Shown: positions 58,576-64,000 of the stretch, one piece after another
How positions within the stretch are numbered: position 1 is the first letter of the stretch
How the letters are laid out: every line of letters starts with the position of its first letter
DNA from: Bacteroidales bacterium
Lineage (GTDB): Bacteria > Bacteroidota > Bacteroidia > Bacteroidales > WCHB1-69
DNA length: 64,000 bases
Assembly: GCA_017551725.1 (NCBI GenBank)
Contig: JAFZKY010000047.1
Span: forward strand, 1-64,000
Direction: 5' to 3'
Made by a program: the position numbers and the translations under genes
The notes under the pieces: generated by a model
The model's database searches: none
The model's input: only the letters and a program-made list of their open reading frames with translations
Told to the model about the DNA's origin: nothing

Positions 58576-60386
58576 TGCTTTTGGGGAAGAGCCGTAACGA
58601 ATACGCGCACAGTCAGCTGAAGATCCACATTGCGCAGAACAAGGACAAGGTTCGGCGCATCATGCAGATCTGCAGTTTGATTGTTTCCCTCGTCACCATC
58701 GCTTGCATCATCTGTTACCATGGTCTTTACATCTCTTTGGCCACGAAAAAAGTGATCCGGATGGTGATTTTCGGCAGTATGGTGTTCTACGTGCTCAAAT
58801 ATTTCCTTTTCCTTTTCTATTCTCTCCATCGAAAGGAATTCATTAAAAAATCCTGGTTCGAGTTTCTCATCATTATCATTCTGATCATGCAGTTCCTATC
58901 GGTGACGGTGTTCCATTTCAGCTGGAAATTCCTCACGTCGGAAAATTTTGAGAACTACTATCTGCTTTTCATCCAGCTCTATTTCTTTATTATCGTCTTG
59001 ATTGAGTTGGCGAAGATGAGCAGCTCGTTAGGCAAATACAATTTGAGTCCGCCGGTGCTGATGGTGGCCTCTTTCCTGTTTTTGATTCTGATAGGCACGA
59101 TTCTGCTCTCCATGCCCCGCATGACCACCAACGGCATCTCGCTCATTGATGCGTTGTTCACGGCCACCAGCGCCAGCTGTATCACGGGACTCAGCGTGGT
59201 GAGCACCTCCGCCTGCTTCACGATGCGGGGACAGATTGTGATTATGATCCTCATCCAGTTGGGTGGTATGAGTATCCTCTCCTTTGCTACGTTCTTCACC
59301 ACGTTCCTTTCCCGCTCGTATGTGGGGCTTCGTTACCAGTACATGATCCGCGACATGATGTCCACCGACCATATTTCGGATTCCGTGTCGCTGCTGCGGA
59401 GCATCGTTCTTACTACCTTCATTATCGAGTTGTCGGGGGCCGCCCTGCTTTTCACCTATTGGAAAACGACAGGTTTCTTCGTCCATGATAGCCAGAACAT
59501 CTTTTTCTCGCTGTTTTATACTGTCTCAGCGTTCAACAACGGAGGTTTCGTGCTCATTGACGAGAGTTTGCTGGACCTCGGCTTGGCGCACAGCTACTTC
59601 CCGCAGGTCATCATTATGATACTCGTCTTCCTCGGAGGTATTGGATTTTTGACTATCCGCGATTTCTTCGGTGTCAGTTATATAAAAGAACGAAACAAAT
59701 ACCATTGGAAGAGCCTGATGCCGCAAACCAAGATTGTCTTGATTACCACCTTCTGGATTATCGCCATCGGTACAATTTTGTTCTTCTTCATTGAGAGAAA
59801 TCGTACATTGAGTTTGCAAACTTCCCTTTTCGACAAGATTTTCACCGCCTTTTTCCAAATCGTCACCTGCCGCACCTCCGGATTTATGGTGCTGGATGTG
59901 AACAATATGGCTTTGGCTTCTGTCATTATGATTATTGTGATGATGTTCATCGGCGGGTCGCCCGGTTCCACCGCCGGCGGCGTGAAGACCACCACCTTTT
60001 TTGTTTTGATAAGATCTGTCATAGCCACCATCCAAGGAAAGAAACATATTGAATTCCAGCATAAGACAATATCGTACAACCTGGTGGACAAGGCCAGTTC
60101 CATCATCCTCATGTCGTTCACGTTCATCTTGATATCCTGTTTCTGCATGGCCCTGGCCGAGCCCGATGTGCCGCTGACATATATCTTGTTCGAGACCACT
60201 TCCGCTTTCACCACCTGCGGTCTTTCCACGGGTGCTTGCGCCGACTGGGGCACTGCCGCCAAGCTCATCCTCATTGTGAACATGTACTGCGGACGTATCG
60301 GTACGCTGACACTCGCTTTCGCCCTCACACGGCATAAAAAGGAGTCTCAGCACCAATATCCTGAACTTTATATGATGGTGGGTTAA
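58575..60386 (+). CDS. TrkH/KtrB potassium transporter
   Basis: Membrane subunit that conducts potassium, 603 residues. All four P-loops can be read: Ala-Ser-Cys-Ile-Thr-Gly-Leu-Ser-Val, Ser-Ala-Phe-Asn-Asn-Gly-Gly-Phe, Thr-Cys-Arg-Thr-Ser-Gly-Phe-Met, and Ala-Phe-Thr-Thr-Cys-Gly-Leu-Ser-Thr-Gly, plus the gating loop region Gly-Gly-Ser-Pro-Gly-Ser-Thr-Ala-Gly-Gly-Val-Lys-Thr. The first 150 residues add about four extra transmembrane segments not found in the 450-480-residue TrkH/KtrB core, as in other Bacteroidota members. It works with the preceding RCK protein. Confidence 0.93.
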   Translation: MLLGKSRNEYAHSQLKIHIAQNKDKVRRIMQICSLIVSLVTIACIICYHGLYISLATKKVIRMVIFGSMVFYVLKYFLFLFYSLHRKEFIKKSWFEFLIIIILIMQFLSVTVFHFSWKFLTSENFENYYLLFIQLYFFIIVLIELAKMSSSLGKYNLSPPVLMVASFLFLILIGTILLSMPRMTTNGISLIDALFTATSASCITGLSVVSTSACFTMRGQIVIMILIQLGGMSILSFATFFTTFLSRSYVGLRYQYMIRDMMSTDHISDSVSLLRSIVLTTFIIELSGAALLFTYWKTTGFFVHDSQNIFFSLFYTVSAFNNGGFVLIDESLLDLGLAHSYFPQVIIMILVFLGGIGFLTIRDFFGVSYIKERNKYHWKSLMPQTKIVLITTFWIIAIGTILFFFIERNRTLSLQTSLFDKIFTAFFQIVTCRTSGFMVLDVNNMALASVIMIIVMMFIGGSPGSTAGGVKTTTFFVLIRSVIATIQGKKHIEFQHKTISYNLVDKASSIILMSFTFILISCFCMALAEPDVPLTYILFETTSAFTTCGLSTGACADWGTAAKLILIVNMYCGRIGTLTLAFALTRHKKESQHQYPELYMMVG

Positions 60387-60419
60387 TATCTTTATATTGG
60401 CGGGGAGAAGATTTTTTAT

Positions 60420-60427
60420 TATCTTTG
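60420..60427 (+). promoter_or_regulatory. Candidate -7 element for the OmpA/TPR lipoprotein
   Basis: TATCTTTG, 58 bases before the start at 60485; the next base is T, not the usual C. The remaining leader is A-rich. Confidence 0.4.
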
Positions 60428-60484
60428 TCGCATTAAAATGTAAAAATCAAACCATTAAAAATCAATCAAATACATTAACACACA

Positions 60485-62311
60485 ATGAAAAGACTTTTTG
60501 TTTTAGGCTTACCGGTCCTCGCCATGCTGATCATGGCCGGCTGCGGATTTGGGAAAATGGTTACCCGGTATCCGGAAGTGACCGTCACGTTGGATAATCC
60601 GGATTTGGAAAACAAGGGAGGTGAGGTCAATTATACCATCAAAGGGACCATCCCGCCCAAGTATATGAAGAAGAAAGCGTTAATGACGTTGAGTCCCTGC
60701 CTGAAGGTGGACGGTGTGAACGCCACACCCTTTACCACTATCCAGCTGAAGGGTGAAAAAGCCAAGGGCGAAGGACAGGTTATCAGCTTCAAGAATGGTG
60801 GCACGTTCACCAAAACCGGAAGTTTCAAGTTCAGCGACAATTATGAAGAGGCGGTCATTGTGGCTCCGGCCACGGCCCAAATCAAGAAGAAATCCACCAC
60901 GCTGAATCCTGAAAAAGAGTTGGGCGAGGGCATCTCCAACACTTCATCGTTCATCGGCCTCCAGCCGGGCCTCTCCGACGATGCCAGCAACGGTGGCAAT
61001 TTCCTGAACGCCCCGCACCAGTATGCCACGGAGTTCGTAGGCAAGACCGCCACCATCTACTTCGACCTCAACAGTTCGAACATGAACTGGAACAACAAGT
61101 ACAACAAAGACAAAGCCGCCAAGGATTCCATCAAAGACTTCCTCAATTTCCTCAATGAAGACCTCATCATCGACAAGGTGGTCATCTCCGGCTGGGCATC
61201 CCCCGAAGGCGAGGAAAGCAACAACCAGGGCCTCTCCGAGCGTCGTTTCCAACAGGGCAAAAAATGGTTTGAGGATCAGTACAACAGCTATTTGAAGGAT
61301 TATGCCAAGCGCAACAAAATCAAGATGAAAGACCTCCAGCGCCCGACGTTCACCTACGTGAACAACGCCAAGGGTGAGGACTGGGACGGTTTTGAGGCCG
61401 CTATCGCCAAATCGAACATGAGCCAGAAGAACCAGATTCTGAACGTGGTCAAATCACAGCCCAACAACGATATGCGCGAGCAGAAAATCCGCGAGATGAC
61501 CGACATCTATCCGGAAATCGCCGACGTGATTCTGCCGCCGCTGCGTCGTGCCGAGATGCAGGTTGTCTGCAAAAAACACGAAACCTACACCGACGCTGAA
61601 CTTGTAGCGCTGGTGAAAGCCCATCCCGCCGATTTCTCCATCAACGAGCGTCTGTACGCCGCCTCCGTAGCCAACAATACTGAAGACAAAGAGGCTATTT
61701 ACAAGGCCCTTATCAAAAACGACAAGACACAGAACGACTGGAGAGCCTACAACAACCTCGGCGCTCTCTATTTGAACGAATATTACCAGACCGGCAACAC
61801 CGACAAGCTGGACGATGCCGTCAACTACTTGACAAAGGCCGACGCCATCTCGCCCAACAACGGTATCATCCTCAACAACCTCGCGCTGGCGGAGTTCTTG
61901 CAAGGCAACGTGACCGAAGCCCGTGCCAAGTTCGAAGCCTCCGAAGGTGCTTCGGTGAATCCCGTGAACCAAGACTACATCAAGGGCATGTACAGCATTG
62001 TGGATGGCGACTATTACAAGGCCAATCAACTGCTGAAAAATAACAGTTGCGACTATAATATGGCTTTGGTGCAGGTGTTGAACAAAGACTACACCGCAGC
62101 GCAGAACACGCTCAATTGTATGAAACATCTGGATGCCAAGAGCTACTATTTGAAAGCCGTGCTGGCCGCCCGTCTGAAAGATGAGAACGGCATCTACGAC
62201 AACCTTGGCAACGCTATCCAACAGGATCCTACCCTCAAGAAAAAAGCAAAACGCGATGCCGAGTTCAAGCGTTATCGCCACACCGACACCTTCAAGAATC
62301 TGGTGAAATAG
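60485..62311 (+). CDS. OmpA/TPR-domain lipoprotein
   Basis: A 608-residue lipoprotein with lipobox Ile-Met-Ala-Gly-Cys20. Residues about 25-170 form a beta-rich region of unknown family. Residues about 185-300 form an OmpA-like peptidoglycan-binding domain (Ile-Tyr-Phe-Asp-Leu-Asn, Val-Val-Ile-Ser-Gly-Trp-Ala-Ser-Pro-Glu-Gly, then Leu-Ser-Glu-Arg-Arg). The C-terminal part (about 410-600) carries tetratricopeptide-like repeats (Ala-Tyr-Asn-Asn-Leu-Gly-Ala-Leu-Tyr-Leu). It probably tethers the outer membrane to the cell wall or scaffolds an envelope complex. It resembles in layout, but does not prove kinship to, Porphyromonas T9SS-associated TPR/OmpA lipoproteins. A terminator follows. Confidence 0.82.
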   Translation: MKRLFVLGLPVLAMLIMAGCGFGKMVTRYPEVTVTLDNPDLENKGGEVNYTIKGTIPPKYMKKKALMTLSPCLKVDGVNATPFTTIQLKGEKAKGEGQVISFKNGGTFTKTGSFKFSDNYEEAVIVAPATAQIKKKSTTLNPEKELGEGISNTSSFIGLQPGLSDDASNGGNFLNAPHQYATEFVGKTATIYFDLNSSNMNWNNKYNKDKAAKDSIKDFLNFLNEDLIIDKVVISGWASPEGEESNNQGLSERRFQQGKKWFEDQYNSYLKDYAKRNKIKMKDLQRPTFTYVNNAKGEDWDGFEAAIAKSNMSQKNQILNVVKSQPNNDMREQKIREMTDIYPEIADVILPPLRRAEMQVVCKKHETYTDAELVALVKAHPADFSINERLYAASVANNTEDKEAIYKALIKNDKTQNDWRAYNNLGALYLNEYYQTGNTDKLDDAVNYLTKADAISPNNGIILNNLALAEFLQGNVTEARAKFEASEGASVNPVNQDYIKGMYSIVDGDYYKANQLLKNNSCDYNMALVQVLNKDYTAAQNTLNCMKHLDAKSYYLKAVLAARLKDENGIYDNLGNAIQQDPTLKKKAKRDAEFKRYRHTDTFKNLVK

Positions 62312-62335
62312 TTTTTGGCAGATTTTGACAGTTGA

Positions 62336-62363
62336 GGCGGGCTTTTATGGCTCGCCTTTTTTT
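62336..62363 (+). terminator. Rho-independent terminator after the OmpA/TPR lipoprotein gene
   Basis: GGCGGGC pairs with GCTCGCC (7 bp, one G-U) around TTTTATG and is followed by seven T residues, 25 bases after the stop. Confidence 0.9.
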
Positions 62364-62469
62364 GCGGTACCTGAATTGCCAACAGATCAAAAGGATGACC
62401 GATTTTTATTCTTTAAAACCCTGTTGAAAATAATATTCGTCTGTGTATGGTTTATGATTAACAATTGTG

Positions 62470-62477
62470 TATTTTTG
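62470..62477 (+). promoter_or_regulatory. -7 element of the HicA-like remnant
   Basis: TATTTTTG followed by CAATTGAAAT, closely resembling the intact hicA promoter (TATTTTTG then CAACTGAAAT) at 62828-62835. Confidence 0.5.
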
Positions 62478-62496
62478 CAATTGAAATGATTTAGGT

Positions 62497-62679
62497 ATGA
62501 TAATTTCAGAACTCAAAAAGAAGCTGAAAGCGAGCGGGTGTTGTTTTATATGCGATGGCAAAAATCACGAATGGTGGTGGAGTCCTGTGACGGAGCAAAG
62601 GTTTCAACTTCCAAGACATTCAACAGATGTTGCTTGGTATGGGGTTATTAAGATTGCGTGCTTCCAGCACGCCTACTAG
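62497..62679 (+). pseudogene. HicA-like toxin with an aberrant C-terminus, no adjacent hicB
   Basis: A 60-residue frame that begins like HicA (Ser-Glu-Leu-Lys-Lys-Lys-Leu-Lys-Ala-Ser-Gly), keeps the double-stranded-RNA-binding-like core with the catalytic-type His (Gly-Lys-Asn-His-Glu-Trp-Trp) and the hallmark Arg-Phe-Gln-Leu-Pro-Arg-His. The end, where HicA normally has Gly-Thr-Leu-x-x-Ile-Leu-Lys-x-Ala-Gly-Leu, is replaced by sequence encoded by a GCGTG palindrome (62656-62672). No antitoxin gene follows: the next 175 bases are AT-rich without a frame. Probably an inactivated toxin locus; a functional solitary protein is possible. Confidence 0.6.
62656..62672. repeat. GCGTG palindrome 1 (REP-like)
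   Basis: GCGTGCT-TCC-AGCACGC: 7-bp perfect stem, 3-base loop. It forms the last codons of the HicA-like frame. Followed by CTACTAG and a second, imperfect GC-rich stretch (GCGCGATTTCAAAT). Confidence 0.6.
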
Positions 62680-62827
62680 CACCGCGCGATTTCAAATTAG
62701 AATTGTCAAATAACAACATAAATCATACATTATCAATAAATTACAATATTAATAATATTGTCTTACTCCTTGTTGTTTTGCATATCATTTTTTTTCAATT
62801 AAAAATTTTGTGTTTCAATAAAATGTT

Positions 62828-62855
62828 TATTTTTGCAACTGAAATTTAGTTGCAA
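62828..62855 (+). promoter_or_regulatory. hicA promoter with overlapping operator-like inverted repeat
   Basis: The -7 element TATTTTTG lies at 62828-62835. TTGCAACT (62833-62840) and AGTTGCAA (62848-62855) form a perfect 8-bp inverted repeat with a 7-base spacer, overlapping the -7 element, the start of transcription and the first base of the hicA ATG. This fits autorepression by an antitoxin. Confidence 0.6.
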
Positions 62856-63112
62856 TGAGTCGTAAAGAAAAACTGATAAAACGCTTGCGTAGTCTGCCCA
62901 AAGACTTCACTTACTCTGAATTAGTATCCCTTCTCCAACAACTTGGTTTTGAAGAAAATAACAAAGGAAAAACATCTGGTTCCCGTGTAAAATTCTATCA
63001 TTCTGAGAAAGGATTACAATATTTGGCTCATAAACCGCACCCTGCGAGCATTATCAAAGAAAAAGCGCTCAAAGATATTTTGTTTTTTTTGGATAGTAAT
63101 AAATTGTTATAA
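62855..63112 (+). CDS. hicA: HicA family mRNA interferase toxin
   Basis: An 85-residue basic protein of the HicA family. The N-terminal helix (Lys-Leu-Ile-Lys-Arg-Leu-Arg-Ser-Leu-Pro-Lys-Asp-Phe-Thr-Tyr-Ser-Glu-Leu), the Gly-Phe-Glu-Glu segment, Gly-Ser-Arg-Val-Lys-Phe-Tyr-His and His-Lys-Pro-His-Pro are typical of the longer HicA variant next to HicB antitoxins. It would cleave mRNA when free. The stop overlaps the hicB start (TAATG), a coupled arrangement. The promoter carries an inverted repeat over the start site. Confidence 0.88.
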   Translation: MSRKEKLIKRLRSLPKDFTYSELVSLLQQLGFEENNKGKTSGSRVKFYHSEKGLQYLAHKPHPASIIKEKALKDILFFLDSNKLL

Positions 63113-63447
63113 TGGAAACTTTGAAGTATAAAGGCTTTATTGGCAGTATTGAGGCCGAAGTTGAAGACAACACGCTTTATGGCAAAGTGTTGGGTTTGGA
63201 TAAGCAGACGCTCATCACATACGAAGGGCAAACGCTTGCCGAGCTCAAGGAGGATTTCGAAAATGCAGTAGATGATTATATCCAGCACTGCAAAGAGAAC
63301 AATTTGCCGTTTCACAAGTCTTACAGCGGCAGTTTCAACATCAGAATTCCTTCAGAACTGCATGCCAAGATTGCCATGTCAGCGCAAGAAGCCGGTGTGT
63401 CATTGAACTCATACATTCAGAGGGTATTGGCATCTGTTGTGTTGTAA
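63112..63447 (+). CDS. hicB: HicB family antitoxin with C-terminal ribbon-helix-helix
   Basis: A 111-residue antitoxin. Residues 1-65 match the partial RNase H-like HicB fold (Tyr-Lys-Gly-Phe-Ile-Gly-Ser-Ile-Glu, Leu-Tyr-Gly-Lys-Val-Leu-Gly-Leu, Thr-Leu-Ala-Glu-Leu-Lys-Glu-Asp-Phe). Residues about 73-110 match a ribbon-helix-helix DNA-binding domain (Phe-Asn-Ile-Arg-Ile-Pro-Ser-Glu-Leu-His, Ser-Leu-Asn-Ser-Tyr-Ile-Gln). It should neutralise HicA and repress the promoter at 62828-62855. The Xre-type gene starts 10 bases after its stop. Confidence 0.9.
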   Translation: METLKYKGFIGSIEAEVEDNTLYGKVLGLDKQTLITYEGQTLAELKEDFENAVDDYIQHCKENNLPFHKSYSGSFNIRIPSELHAKIAMSAQEAGVSLNSYIQRVLASVVL

Positions 63448-63457
63448 CCGCATATTT

Positions 63458-63820
63458 ATGAGCAAGATAACAAAAGAACAGTATGAGTTCGCATTGGCGA
63501 GAATCGAGGAGATATTGCCTTTGGTGAGTGACGTAACACCCGCCAACAATCGTAATGCCATTGAATTAACAATGATGTCGGACGTGGTGATTGATTACGA
63601 AAAAGAGCATTTCCCCATCAGCAAACCCTCTGTGGCTGAATTAATTGAACTTTCTCTTGAAGAGGAAGGCATGACGCAGAAACAGTTAGCGCAAGAGATT
63701 GGGGTCAGTCCCTCACGAATTAACGATTATGTTTCCGGTCGAGCTGAACCTACGCTAAGAATAGCCCGGCTGCTTTGCCGTGTTTTGAACATCACCCCTG
63801 CGCAAATGTTGGGGTGTTGA
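63458..63820 (+). CDS. Xre-type antitoxin-like regulator downstream of hicAB
   Basis: A 120-residue HTH protein paralogous to the HigA at 13212-13580: it shares Ile-Glu-Glu-Ile-Leu-Pro-Leu-Val, the acidic middle and the HTH with Thr-Gln-Lys-Gln-Leu-Ala-Gln-Glu-Ile-Gly-Val-Ser and Arg-Ile-Asn-Asp-Tyr-Val-Ser-Gly, plus Leu-Asn-Ile-Thr-Pro. The start at 63458 was preferred to a reading from 63437 that would overlap hicB. No higB toxin lies next to it, so it is either an orphan antitoxin or a third member of the hicAB unit. Confidence 0.8.
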   Translation: MSKITKEQYEFALARIEEILPLVSDVTPANNRNAIELTMMSDVVIDYEKEHFPISKPSVAELIELSLEEEGMTQKQLAQEIGVSPSRINDYVSGRAEPTLRIARLLCRVLNITPAQMLGC

Positions 63821-63841
63821 GACAAAATGACAAATCACAAC

Positions 63842-63946
63842 ATGAAACGACTCCCTCTGTTGATTCTGCTTTTCGCGTGCCAAAGGCACGCTATCCTAAT
63901 AACTCCACATCAGCGAAACGAAGTGGAGCGCAGTGTGGGGGAGTGA
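63842..63946 (+). pseudogene. Possible truncated signal-peptide gene interrupted by a palindrome
   Basis: A 34-codon frame starting at 63842 reads like a signal peptide (Met-Lys-Arg-Leu-Pro-Leu-Leu-Ile-Leu-Leu-Phe-Ala-Cys), but the next codons are encoded by the GCGTG palindrome at 63875-63891 and the frame ends soon after without recognisable domains. It may be the stump of a lipoprotein gene. Low confidence because short frames arise by chance. Confidence 0.25.
63875..63891. repeat. GCGTG palindrome 2 (REP-like)
   Basis: GCGTGCC-AAA-GGCACGC: 7-bp perfect stem, 3-base loop, followed by TATCC. Same design as palindromes 1 and 3. Confidence 0.6.
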
Positions 63947-63965
63947 CGTGTGCGGTGCTCTAATG

Positions 63966-63982
63966 GCGTGTAGGAGACACGC
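63966..63982. repeat. GCGTG palindrome 3 (REP-like)
   Basis: GCGTGT-AGGAG-ACACGC: 6-bp perfect stem, 5-base loop, followed by TACT. It lies 75 bases after palindrome 2, near the end of the window. Confidence 0.55.
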
Positions 63983-64000
63983 TACTATTTGCGAATCGTG

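Noticed and set aside
62680..62827. CRISPR repeat or leader in the AT-rich gap before hicA
   Set aside because: TTTCAAATTAG recalls some Bacteroidota CRISPR repeats, but it occurs once and no repeat-spacer periodicity is present.

Overview
This window looks like chromosomal DNA of an anaerobic member of the Bacteroidales (Bacteroidota). Four lines of evidence support this. (1) At least four predicted secreted or surface proteins (1-949, 12128-13174, 17915-21238, 50360-57727) end in a type IX secretion (T9SS) sorting domain. (2) About two dozen genes are preceded by the Bacteroidota -7 promoter element TAnnTTTG, nearly always followed by C. (3) Ribonucleotide reduction uses a B12-dependent class II enzyme, and an FeFe-hydrogenase maturase (HydG) is present. 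(4) The proteins resemble Bacteroidales families: a 502-residue glutamine synthetase, gingipain-like C25 peptidase, outer-membrane beta-barrel protein, DUF4369 lipoprotein and HigBA/HicAB toxin modules. I cannot name the genus.

Layout. 1-949 is the tail of a large adhesin-like protein. 1-4.5 kb carries glutamine synthetase, a small membrane protein and a UDP-sugar dehydrogenase. 4.5-7 kb (minus) is an mlaE-mlaF-cvpA-sufE run. 7-8.6 kb has a SAM hydroxide adenosyltransferase and an omega-amidase-like gene, then tRNA-Phe and pepT. 10-14.8 kb (minus) has a HAD hydrolase, Xaa-Pro aminopeptidase, secreted endonuclease, a HigBA module and folP. 14.9-16.8 kb has grpE-dnaJ. 16.8-21.2 kb (minus) is a translationally coupled gingipain-like protease-surE-membrane protein operon. 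21.3-24.8 kb is nrdJ plus an Fe-S protein. 25.1-27.3 kb is metK-fabD behind a SAM-II-like riboswitch. 27.4-29.2 kb is a TM1266-type regulator and hydG. 29.2-30.5 kb is a SPOR protein and folD. 30.6-35.9 kb is a six-gene run: two lipoproteins, cinA, xerC/D, truA and a beta-helix lipoprotein. 35.9-40.8 kb (minus) is ridA, an ABC-F ATPase, rsmE, a beta-barrel protein and nfo. 40.9-46.2 kb is guaB, usp, flavin reductase, nif3, a zinc-ribbon coiled-coil protein and 5-FTHF cyclo-ligase. 46.2-57.7 kb (minus) is upp, a secreted protein with a TonB-C-like domain, purB and a 2455-residue repeat protein. 57.9-62.3 kb is trkA-trkH and an OmpA/TPR lipoprotein. 62.3-64 kb is a toxin-antitoxin and repeat island: a HicA remnant, an intact hicA-hicB-xre triad and three GCGTG palindromes.

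Most of the window is housekeeping: one-carbon/SAM/folate metabolism (metK, folD, folP, 5-FTHF cyclo-ligase), nucleotide metabolism (guaB, purB, upp, nrdJ, surE), protein folding, RNA modification and potassium uptake. Four things go beyond routine annotation. First, short intergenic arrays of degenerate 7-mers and 8-mers recur between co-directional genes. Second, the metK-fabD leader has a SAM-II-like aptamer just downstream of a palindrome that contains two divergent promoters. Third, the T9SS cargo set includes a gingipain-like protease coupled to surE and a giant repeat protein. Fourth, the right-hand island combines toxin-antitoxin genes with REP-like palindromes, one of which forms the end of a HicA-like gene. 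I saw no CRISPR array, rRNA, prophage or complete insertion sequence.
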